Of a DNA stretch of 5,699 nucleotides, positions 1 through 5,699 are shown piece after piece. The DNA is from Candidatus Chloroheliales bacterium (GTDB lineage Bacteria > Chloroflexota > Chloroflexia > QHBQ01): positions 1-5,699 of the forward strand of contig QHBQ01000153.1 of NCBI GenBank assembly GCA_003243865.1, given 5' to 3'. Each line of letters starts with the position of its first letter. Within the stretch, counting starts at the first letter, position 1. The notes below the pieces were generated by a model. It searched no databases and had not been told where the DNA came from. It was given only the letters and a program-made list of their open reading frames with translations. Made by a program: the position numbers and the translations under genes.

Positions 1-1842
1 GGCCCTGCCCAGCCAGCAACGCCTAAAGCTACCAGCGCCTCACCCCAGCCGCTAGCACCGGCTTCGCCCCAGCGCACTGCTGCCGAAGCGGGGAGCGTAG
101 CCGCAGCCGCGCTGCCCGACCTGGAGCGCGAACTGGCTGAAGTGGAGGCCGGGCTCCTGCGCAGGCGCGATGAGGAAGCGGCGCTGGCGGAGCGCTCAGC
201 GGCGCTCAGGAAGCGTATCGCTCACGAACAGGAGCGGGGTCGCCAGGTTGCCGCGTTCGCAGCGCAGCGTGAGGAGATAAGGGGGCAACTCCAGGACGTA
301 GACCAAAAGGTTAAAGCGGAAGAGACCAGGCTGGCACAGGTAGATAACGAACTTCGCGCCCTGGGGCCGATGCCGCAGCCTGGCGATGACGAGGTTCAGA
401 GTAGCCGACTGCTACGTTACATCCAGATCGGCATCTGGTGGTCAGCGCAAAATCAGGCGGCGAGCGCTCCCGCCATCAGCGCCGCGCCCACCGGCCAACC
501 CGCTAGCCAGCTGCAAAACGATGAAGACAAAGACGACGCCAGCGATGAAGGCTACCCGCCGCCCACCGCGCCCGCCGCGAACACCCCACCGCCCGGCGAC
601 GATCTTCCACCCGGTCTTCGTCCATCACCGCCATCTCAGCTAGGCGCTGAGGACGATGGAGCGTTGCCCCGCACGCTCACCACTTCACCCTCTGCCACCC
701 ACAGCGACGAAGGGGGCGATGCCTTCACCTCACATTCAACTCAACCATCGATGCACGATGAGCGGGGCTGGCGCGGCTACCCCGCCGAATCTGCCGCCAT
801 CCTGCTGGCTGCGCCGCCTGCCCAGACTACGCACATGCCCAGCGATGACCAGGTGCGCGGCCTGAAGAGGCTGCTGCGCTGGTCCATCGGCAGCTCAATC
901 GTCGCGGCGTCAATCGGGGCGCTGGCGCTAACCGCACTTGTGTTCATCATCCCCGCGATTGTTGGCGGCAGTCAGCCTAGCAATCAGGTGCGGCGCATGG
1001 ACGCCGCTCCCACCACCACGGCGCAGGCCCGGGTGGTGGGTCCCAACCCGACCACCTCATCAGCAACAGCTACGCCGCCCGACCCAGGGGTCATTGCCGC
1101 CGCGACGGGCGACCTGGCGACGATCCCGCCTGCGGCCACCCCGACGGTAGTGCCACCTACCCCGACCACGCTGTCGCCCGCCACGACCACCAGCGTTCCG
1201 GCTGATACTACATCGCCGCTACCTGCCACCCCGATCGCCGCCACGCCACCGACGGGTAGTAACGCCCCCGCCCCTGGCGCGACGGCGCAAGCCAGTGCCG
1301 CCACCCCCAGCCCCCAGCTTGCTGCCGATACCTCTGGCCGCCTCCCGACCGGAGATCGGGTCGCGGCCACCCCCACCCCACCGCCACAGCACAATCCTGA
1401 CACATCAGTCACCGACCTGGCAATCCCTCAAATCACGGTGGACAGCGCCGTGGTCGCGGTAACGCCGGTGGCGGGCAGCGATGGTCAGGCCTACTGGGGC
1501 GTGGATGCGACCAGGCTCGGGCTGCAGACCCCTGGGGTTGGTTGCGGCGAAGCGGGCAACATTGTGGTCAACGGCCACAACTGGGTCACTCACGGCGTGC
1601 TGATGGCGCTCGGTAGTCTCCACCGTGACGACCAGCTCACCAGCCTCAACCGCGCTGCGGTCAAGTGTACCGCCCGCAACGGCAGCGTATACACATACCG
1701 CATATTCGCCTACGGCGTGTTCACCGCTGATGACACAAGCTTCGAGCAGCTTCTTGCTGGGGAGCAACGCGACCTCACCATCTACACCTGCACCAATTCG
1801 GGACGAGGGCGCATCGTGATAGTCGCCCGCCTGGAAGTTTAG
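1..1842 (+). CDS. Membrane-anchored sortase with N-terminal coiled coil (5' partial)
   Basis: Probable transpeptidase acting outside the membrane: sortases cleave a sorting motif on a substrate and join it to an amino group. The frame is open from base 1, so the gene begins upstream. GTG at 142 is the first usual start codon, but the coiled coil and Ala/Pro-rich composition run through it, so I do not take it as the true start. Numbering from that GTG: coiled coil about 1-72; a short Trp-containing hydrophobic patch (YIQIGIWW) near 93-100; a disordered acidic Pro-rich stretch to about 225; basic residues KRLLRW then one membrane helix about 248-275, implying N-inside, C-outside; a Thr/Pro/Ala linker about 281-420; sortase domain about 423-566. 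The domain starts with LAIPQITVDSAVV, has the His in VVNGHNW (H479), the Cys in TIYTCT (C550) and a suitable Arg (R557, or R555) before the last strand IVIVARL. The substrate is unknown. Sortase call is firm; subclass is not assigned. Confidence 0.85.
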   Translation, partial: GPAQPATPKATSASPQPLAPASPQRTAAEAGSVAAAALPDLERELAEVEAGLLRRRDEEAALAERSAALRKRIAHEQERGRQVAAFAAQREEIRGQLQDVDQKVKAEETRLAQVDNELRALGPMPQPGDDEVQSSRLLRYIQIGIWWSAQNQAASAPAISAAPTGQPASQLQNDEDKDDASDEGYPPPTAPAANTPPPGDDLPPGLRPSPPSQLGAEDDGALPRTLTTSPSATHSDEGGDAFTSHSTQPSMHDERGWRGYPAESAAILLAAPPAQTTHMPSDDQVRGLKRLLRWSIGSSIVAASIGALALTALVFIIPAIVGGSQPSNQVRRMDAAPTTTAQARVVGPNPTTSSATATPPDPGVIAAATGDLATIPPAATPTVVPPTPTTLSPATTTSVPADTTSPLPATPIAATPPTGSNAPAPGATAQASAATPSPQLAADTSGRLPTGDRVAATPTPPPQHNPDTSVTDLAIPQITVDSAVVAVTPVAGSDGQAYWGVDATRLGLQTPGVGCGEAGNIVVNGHNWVTHGVLMALGSLHRDDQLTSLNRAAVKCTARNGSVYTYRIFAYGVFTADDTSFEQLLAGEQRDLTIYTCTNSGRGRIVIVARLEV

Positions 1843-1847
1843 CGAAC

Positions 1848-1855
1848 GAGAGGAG
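1848..1855 (+). promoter_or_regulatory. Ribosome binding site for the coiled-coil gene
   Basis: GAGAGGAG lies 10 nt before the ATG at 1866 and is the strongest Shine-Dalgarno match in the window. It supports this start and translation of a short gene that lacks a recognisable family. Confidence 0.7.
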
Positions 1856-1865
1856 TAGAACCTCG

Positions 1866-2261
1866 ATGGACAACCGTACTCTAGCGCCACTACCCGACCG
1901 CCAGCCGATAGGAAGCGGCGTAGCGGCCAACCCGCCTCAGGTAAAAGGCGGCTATGGATACCACAACCCGCTGCCATACACCCTGGACCGCCAGGTAGGG
2001 CGGGATGAAGCGGCAGGCCCCCGCCAGCTCGACCCGCATCGCCAGCTACTGCGCCAGTTGCCGGGCGAGGAGGTTGCGCGGCTGGAACGCATCTGGCAAG
2101 GCGAACAGAACGCCGTTAATCGCGAACAATTGACCAGCGAGCGAGAGGGCATCCTCGCCCAGCTGGCGCAGCTGGAGAGCGTTCGTGAGCGGCTGGCCGG
2201 GGAGTTGATTGATATAGAACGCCAGCTTGCCGCGCTCCAGTTCGAGCAGGTAAGCGAATAA
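1866..2261 (+). CDS. Small coiled-coil protein, function unknown
   Basis: I do not recognise a family. The 131-residue product has no signal peptide or membrane helix, so it is probably cytoplasmic. Residues 1-55 are rich in Gly, Pro, Asn and Tyr and look disordered. Residues about 66-128 are strongly helical with heptad-like hydrophobics (L97, L100, L103, V106, L110, L114, I117, L121, L124) between Glu, Arg and Gln, as in a coiled coil. The ATG has a good ribosome binding site. It starts 23 nt after the sortase gene and lies between two membrane proteins whose cytoplasmic parts also contain coiled coils, so a bridging or scaffold role with those segments is a reasonable inference. The stop is TAA followed directly by an in-frame TAG. 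Coding status is well supported; the function is not. Confidence 0.8.
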   Translation: MDNRTLAPLPDRQPIGSGVAANPPQVKGGYGYHNPLPYTLDRQVGRDEAAGPRQLDPHRQLLRQLPGEEVARLERIWQGEQNAVNREQLTSEREGILAQLAQLESVRERLAGELIDIERQLAALQFEQVSE

Positions 2262-2281
2262 TAGCTATAGAACCAATAACC

Positions 2282-2294
2282 AGTTCGCGGAACT
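2282..2294 (+). other. Short perfect inverted repeat in the largest intergenic gap
   Basis: AGTTC-GCG-GAACT is a perfect 5-bp stem with a 3-nt loop in the 47-nt gap between the coiled-coil gene and the pseudo-sortase gene. No T-tract follows, so it is not a standard intrinsic terminator. It could be a small RNA hairpin upstream of the weak ribosome binding site, a protein-binding palindrome, or chance. Confidence 0.35.
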
Positions 2295-2299
2295 AGGGA
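2295..2299 (+). promoter_or_regulatory. Weak ribosome binding site before the GTG start at 2309
   Basis: AGGGA, 9 nt before the GTG, is the only purine run at a suitable distance. An in-frame TAG at 2294-2296 prevents any farther upstream start, so GTG 2309 is the first possible conventional start. Weak site plus GTG suggests lower translation than for the flanking genes. Confidence 0.4.
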
Positions 2300-2308
2300 C
2301 AAACCAAC

Positions 2309-3304
2309 GTGGCAACGAGTCGCAGAGCAACAGAATACCGCAGCAACCCGCCGCCCGTAGGCAGCGCGGAGCAACGCCGCCGCGCGATCGAGGATGTGGA
2401 GCGCGACATCAGCATCCGCGAGACGCAGGCAGAAGTGCTGCAGGGGTACATCGCCAGCCCACCCACGCCACCGGACTGGGCCGCCGCGGGCATCGATATC
2501 GAGGGCGACAACATCAGCTTCGCCCGCGACCTGCCCCTGGTGCAGCGGGCGCTACCCAGGGTGCGGCCAGGGGTGGCCGCGCGAGCGGAGGAGACGCGCC
2601 GCGAACTGGGTAGCAGATTGTCGCGGGCGGTGGACAAACCGCAGTTCTCGCTGCTCCACCGCCTGATCGTGGCGCTACTGCTTGGCAGCGGCATCATCCT
2701 CATCCTTGTGGGCAGCGCTCCCACCATCCTCACCTGGGTACTTGGGCGCAGCAATCAGGAGTCCAGCAGCTCATCCCTGCCCACCCCACCTCCGCCACCC
2801 ACCGCTACCGCCGCGCCGCCGCCCTCGCCCACCCCGGCGCACGGCGGCCGCGCCGCGCCCCAGAGCCTGACCATCCCCGCGGTAGGAAGCGGCGCGGGGG
2901 CCAGCTGGACCATCCTGCCGGTATTGACCGAGCAGTGGCGTACCCTGTCGGCCACCGATACCGCGCTCTTCCCGCTCGCTGGTGGCGAACTCAGACAGAT
3001 GGGCGCCTACCCCGGAGAAGCGGACAACCTGATCCTGTTCGGCGCGTGGCCGGGCTTCGGCGACCAGCTGCAGAACCTGCAACTCAACGACTGGCTGATC
3101 GTCACCGACCGCAGCAGCGTCCAGTACCTGTATATCATCGTCCCCTGTGACCCCGCCAACCAGAGAAAGGAGTGCATTGCGGATAAACGAGACCTGACCC
3201 AGCTGGGCGTCACCGCCAGTCCGACCCTGACCCTGGTCGCCTCCCGCGACGGGGCCACCAACTATATCCTGCGCGCGGTTGGCGGCAGCAAAGTCAGCCA
3301 CTAG
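2309..3304 (+). CDS. Membrane-anchored sortase-like protein lacking catalytic residues
   Basis: 331 residues with the same plan as the sortase upstream. Residues 18-48 form a charged helix or short coiled coil; helical Arg-rich material runs to about 110; one membrane helix is at about 118-145, preceded by basic residues and so probably N-inside; a Ser/Pro/Thr/Ala linker spans about 150-185; a sortase-like domain spans about 186-331. The domain opens with SLTIPAVGSGA, then has MGAYPGEADNLILFGAWPGF (231-250), aligning with the sortase strand that ends in the catalytic Gly-His. Here that position is G245-A246. Strand LQLNDWLIVTD and YLYIIV follow. The strand that normally carries TLxTC reads TLTLVAS (306-312), with Ala/Ser instead of Cys, and no Arg sits at the usual place after it. 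Two Cys (C280, C289) lie in a loop. The fold call is from my reading of the pattern; catalytic inactivity is inferred. A structural or substrate-binding partner role for the active sortase is possible. Confidence 0.8.
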   Translation: MATSRRATEYRSNPPPVGSAEQRRRAIEDVERDISIRETQAEVLQGYIASPPTPPDWAAAGIDIEGDNISFARDLPLVQRALPRVRPGVAARAEETRRELGSRLSRAVDKPQFSLLHRLIVALLLGSGIILILVGSAPTILTWVLGRSNQESSSSSLPTPPPPPTATAAPPPSPTPAHGGRAAPQSLTIPAVGSGAGASWTILPVLTEQWRTLSATDTALFPLAGGELRQMGAYPGEADNLILFGAWPGFGDQLQNLQLNDWLIVTDRSSVQYLYIIVPCDPANQRKECIADKRDLTQLGVTASPTLTLVASRDGATNYILRAVGGSKVSH

Positions 3305-3311
3305 CACAACG

Positions 3312-3317
3312 AAAGGA
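3312..3317 (+). promoter_or_regulatory. Ribosome binding site for the pilin-like gene
   Basis: AAAGGA lies 8 nt before the ATG at 3326, a good Shine-Dalgarno match and spacing that fixes this start. Confidence 0.6.
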
Positions 3318-3325
3318 AGATCGCG

Positions 3326-3763
3326 ATGAACCCATTCGCGCCTCATCAGCTAATCAGCCACATCACCATCCACGTCCTGGCGGCCACCGGCGGCATCGAC
3401 CCGACCCCGCTGGTCAACCTGCTCAATACCTTTACCATCTTTATGACCGTACTCACCTTCGCCCTGGGCGCGCCCGTCTTCGCCAAGGCGGGCCTGCAGT
3501 GGGCGGCGGGCGGCGGGTTGCTCGGCGATGAACACTCGGTGCGCGGCGCAGTCTCCTCAATGAAAGCCTTTATCGTCGGCGCGGTCATCTGCGGCCTGGC
3601 CGCACTCATCTCGGCGGTAGTGGCAAACGTGATTAAGAGCGCAGGCGGCTGCACCGGCAGCGACTGCCCCACCCCCACCCCTGGCGGGGTGTTCCCCTTC
3701 AACCTGGCGCTACTCGATCTGACGCACCAAGCCGTTCACCACCTGCTGCCGTTCATCAGCTGA
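3326..3763 (+). CDS. Small two-helix membrane protein, VirB2/TrbC pilin-like
   Basis: 145 residues. Two hydrophobic segments at about 33-52 (FTIFMTVLTFALGAPVFAKA) and 81-103 (AFIVGAVICGLAALISAVVA) are joined by a Gly-rich loop (WAAGGGLLGDEHS), a layout typical of VirB2/TrbC-type conjugation subunits, which form the pilus or a membrane component of type IV secretion systems. Position just before a TrbL/VirB6-like gene agrees with this. There is no typical cleavable leader; the N-terminus is His-rich and mildly hydrophobic. After the second helix comes a Cys pair (C109, C114) in GGCTGSDCPTPTPGG, then a hydrophobic and amphipathic C-terminal segment (about 122-145) with no basic tail. The assignment rests on topology, size and neighbours. 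It could instead be another small inner-membrane T4SS component. Start chosen from a good ribosome binding site 21 nt after the previous stop. Confidence 0.75.
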   Translation: MNPFAPHQLISHITIHVLAATGGIDPTPLVNLLNTFTIFMTVLTFALGAPVFAKAGLQWAAGGGLLGDEHSVRGAVSSMKAFIVGAVICGLAALISAVVANVIKSAGGCTGSDCPTPTPGGVFPFNLALLDLTHQAVHHLLPFIS

Positions 3764-3776
3764 GGCAGCCACAGAA

Positions 3777-3782
3777 AGCAGG
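3777..3782 (+). promoter_or_regulatory. Weak ribosome binding site for the TrbL-like gene
   Basis: AGCAGG, 7 nt before ATG 3790, is an imperfect Shine-Dalgarno sequence. The frame remains open a little upstream, but ATG 3790 gives a sensible basic N-terminus followed by a hydrophobic helix, and it does not overlap the preceding gene. Confidence 0.4.
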
Positions 3783-3789
3783 CTTCACT

Positions 3790-5699
3790 ATGCGCCGCGC
3801 CGCTGCGAACATCCTACCCGCCCTACTTGCCAGGCTGACCCGGATTGGCAGACCGCTACGCCGCGCCGTCGTCGCCTGCGCCCTGCTGCTGACCCTGGGC
3901 ATCGCGCTGGGCGCCTGTACCAGTTACGACAACATCAAGCACTCGGTTGACCCCAACCCCATAGCGACCGGCACGCCGCCGGCATACGCCAACCCCACCC
4001 CGATTGCGCTGCTGCAGCGCGACGGCAGCCCTTACGATACGACCGTGCTGTGCCAGGGCGGCAACTGGCCGATGGACTGGACTAAAGAGGGCATCGCGCT
4101 GGTGGCGCAGACGCTGGTGGCCGCCGTATATATGTCGAGCTACGCCCTGTTCCGCTTTGTGCTCTACTCCGACGCTAACTCGCCGGTGGATGTAGCCCCG
4201 GTGCTGACCGCCTTCAACATCGTCGATTACATCTGTCTCCCCATCCTGACCCTGGCGATCGTCTGGAACGGCTTCAAGATCGCCTCCAGCGGTCTGACCG
4301 GCTTCGACTACCAGCGTTCAGTGCGGTCAGTGGGCAAAGCGGTACTGGGCATCATCCTGCTCACCCCCACTTCAATTGGCGGTGGACCCGCCGAACCGCT
4401 GCTCGCCTGGGCGGCCAGCCTGCCGCCCCTGGTCGCCGATACCCTGTTCCACACCCTGATCCAGCAACCCACCGACACCCTTTACCAGCTGGGCGGGCTG
4501 CTCACCTCGGACAAATGCTACTTCTACGCCGCGCCCATGGTATACGTGGGCTGCCTGGTCATCGGCGCGCTGATGCTGCTGCTCAGTATCGCGCTGTTCG
4601 TCAAGTCGGTGGTCATCTTCCTGTACTTCGTCGCTACACCGGTGCTGGTCGCGCTCTGGCCTTTCGATGAGTTCGCCGTGTTCCAGACCCAGATCGTGAC
4701 CGGCTATACAGTCGCCACCGTCAGCGCCATCCCGCTGGGCATCGCCCTGCTGATTGCTGGGCAGTTCGTGCTTGGCACTATCGGCAATGACGCGCTCACC
4801 GATATCGTCTATATGCTCTACGTCGCGGCCTTCATGTACATCGGCTTCAAGGTGCTGACCACCATGCTGGGCGGGGGCGTAGCCAGGGCGATGGGTGCGG
4901 TCAGAACCGCCGCCGGGGTGGCCACTGCTCCGGTCCGCTACGTGGCGGGTCGGGCACAGACCGCCGCGGGCATCGCGGTGGGGGTAGCGGCCGGGCCAGG
5001 CGCGGGGATGGCGGTCGGGGCGCTGGGGCAGGGTCGCTTCTCGCACGGCGCACGGGCGGGAGCGTACATCGCCAGAGAGCGGCGCAATGAGGAGCGCAAC
5101 CAGCAAAGTCGCGATGCGCAGTCCACCCGCAACGCGCAGCGGCAGGCAAAGCAGGAAATTGAGCCAGAAGGTAACCCGCTCACCGCGCCAGGTGGACCTT
5201 CACCGCAGCAAACCGAGCAGCGCGGCGACCCCATCACTGGCAGCACAGGGAACGAGGTTCAGGATCTGCAAGCAGCTAACAACCCACCGCCAGCTCCGCA
5301 GCATGAGGCCCCGTCGCTCTCTCGGCAGGATGACGGCCCGCTGCCTGTGCCACACTACGGCCATAGCCACACCGGTCGCTTCGCCTCCCAGCATCCGGGG
5401 GACGACGTGCCGTCTGCTGCCGAACGAGAATATGGCGATGTCCAGGTCGCCACTGCTTACATCAGTGCCGCGAGCATAAGCCTGCCCGCCCCCTCCGCCA
5501 CCGCTGCTGCCGAACCCGGCCCGACTGAAGCGGCGAGCGCAGGCGCAGCGCCAGTCACTGTTCGCCTCGATCTCAATTCGCCACCGGCGGTCCCAGGGAC
5601 TTCGGCAGCAACTTACATACCAACTCCACAACCCAGAGATGACGCTTACACCGCCGCCGGATATGCACAACCCGACAACGAATTGCCGTTCTGGTTGCA
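3790..5699 (+). CDS. TrbL/VirB6-like polytopic membrane protein with lipobox-like N-terminus (3' partial)
   Basis: The frame is open from ATG 3790 to the right edge: 636 complete codons, no stop. Likely an inner-membrane channel component of a type IV secretion or conjugation system. The N-terminus is very basic (1-25), then hydrophobic (26-42) and ends in LGAC with C43, which fits a lipoprotein signal. A soluble stretch with Pro, Tyr and C88 follows (44-100). Hydrophobic segments lie at about 103-127, 138-158, 183-195, 249-270, 272-290, 303-329 and 335-360. The block at 244-294, with KSVVIFLYFVATPVLVALWP at its core, resembles the central part of TrbL/VirB6-type proteins. Next is a Gly/Ala-rich amphipathic stretch (361-425), then a charged Arg/Gln/Glu segment (428-456) and a Pro/Gln/Ala-rich disordered tail to the edge. 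It begins 26 nt after the pilin-like gene. Family call is from topology and pattern, with no catalytic motif to confirm it; membrane-protein status is secure. Confidence 0.82.
   Translation, partial: MRRAAANILPALLARLTRIGRPLRRAVVACALLLTLGIALGACTSYDNIKHSVDPNPIATGTPPAYANPTPIALLQRDGSPYDTTVLCQGGNWPMDWTKEGIALVAQTLVAAVYMSSYALFRFVLYSDANSPVDVAPVLTAFNIVDYICLPILTLAIVWNGFKIASSGLTGFDYQRSVRSVGKAVLGIILLTPTSIGGGPAEPLLAWAASLPPLVADTLFHTLIQQPTDTLYQLGGLLTSDKCYFYAAPMVYVGCLVIGALMLLLSIALFVKSVVIFLYFVATPVLVALWPFDEFAVFQTQIVTGYTVATVSAIPLGIALLIAGQFVLGTIGNDALTDIVYMLYVAAFMYIGFKVLTTMLGGGVARAMGAVRTAAGVATAPVRYVAGRAQTAAGIAVGVAAGPGAGMAVGALGQGRFSHGARAGAYIARERRNEERNQQSRDAQSTRNAQRQAKQEIEPEGNPLTAPGGPSPQQTEQRGDPITGSTGNEVQDLQAANNPPPAPQHEAPSLSRQDDGPLPVPHYGHSHTGRFASQHPGDDVPSAAEREYGDVQVATAYISAASISLPAPSATAAAEPGPTEAASAGAAPVTVRLDLNSPPAVPGTSAATYIPTPQPRDDAYTAAGYAQPDNELPFWL

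Noticed and set aside
142..144. GTG as the true start of the sortase gene
   Set aside because: The frame is open to base 1, the coiled-coil pattern begins before it (DLERELAEVEAG) and no well-spaced ribosome binding site precedes it. The GGAG at 123-126 is too far away.
984..1412. 142-codon Val/Gly/Ala-rich open frame on the minus strand
   Set aside because: It is the reverse complement of the Thr/Pro/Ala linker, which gives a hydrophobic-looking but low-complexity translation.
1405..1977. 190-codon open frame on the minus strand
   Set aside because: It covers the end of the sortase domain, including the conserved His and Cys codons on the plus strand, and runs into the next gene. No recognisable domain.
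2241..2271. Internal promoter with TATAGA at 2266-2271
   Set aside because: The -35 candidate TTCGAG at 2241-2246 is poor and the 19-nt spacing is long; one AT-rich hexamer in a short gap is not enough.
2771..3346. 191-codon open frame on the minus strand
   Set aside because: Antisense to the sortase-like domain, with Gly/Arg runs that mirror the Pro-rich linker. Shadow frame.
4372..5106. 244-codon open frame on the minus strand
   Set aside because: It lies antisense to the TrbL-like gene, its translation is rich in Arg, His, Gln and Asp with no hydrophobic pattern or known motif, and the plus-strand frame has a clear membrane-protein pattern. Typical shadow frame in GC-rich DNA.
5087..5479. 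130-codon plus-strand open frame near the right end
   Set aside because: Overlaps the TrbL-like frame, which is continuous through the region; the translation is Ser/Arg-rich with no motif.

Overview
The window is a GC-rich stretch with five genes on the + strand, tightly spaced (gaps of 23, 47, 21 and 26 nt) and all reading in the same direction. It looks like the inside of one operon, with the first gene cut by the left edge and the last by the right edge. There is no RNA gene, insertion sequence, CRISPR array or clear terminator. The host cannot be named from this sequence alone. The long Thr/Pro/Ala-rich linkers placed just outside a membrane anchor, the high GC and the sortases suggest a Chloroflexota or similar bacterium with an unusual envelope (inference, moderate to low confidence).

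Layout: (1) positions 1-1842, a large membrane-anchored sortase with a cytoplasmic coiled coil, one membrane helix, a long Thr/Pro linker and a C-terminal sortase domain that keeps the His, Cys and Arg residues. (2) 1866-2261, a small soluble coiled-coil protein. (3) 2309-3304, a second protein with the same plan (coiled coil, membrane helix, Pro-rich linker, sortase-like domain), whose sortase fold has lost the catalytic His and Cys. (4) 3326-3763, a small two-helix membrane protein resembling VirB2/TrbC-type subunits. (5) 3790-5699, a polytopic TrbL/VirB6-like channel protein with a possible lipoprotein signal at its N-terminus and a long disordered C-terminal tail, still open at the window edge.

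Together the genes suggest part of a type IV secretion or conjugation-like apparatus in which a sortase pair, one active and one apparently inactive, is built into the same transcription unit as the pilin-like and channel-like proteins. The T4SS assignment rests on membrane topology, size and gene order, not on a diagnostic motif. No VirB4, VirD4 or relaxase gene is visible here. The most notable point is the pairing of an intact sortase with a pseudo-sortase of the same architecture.
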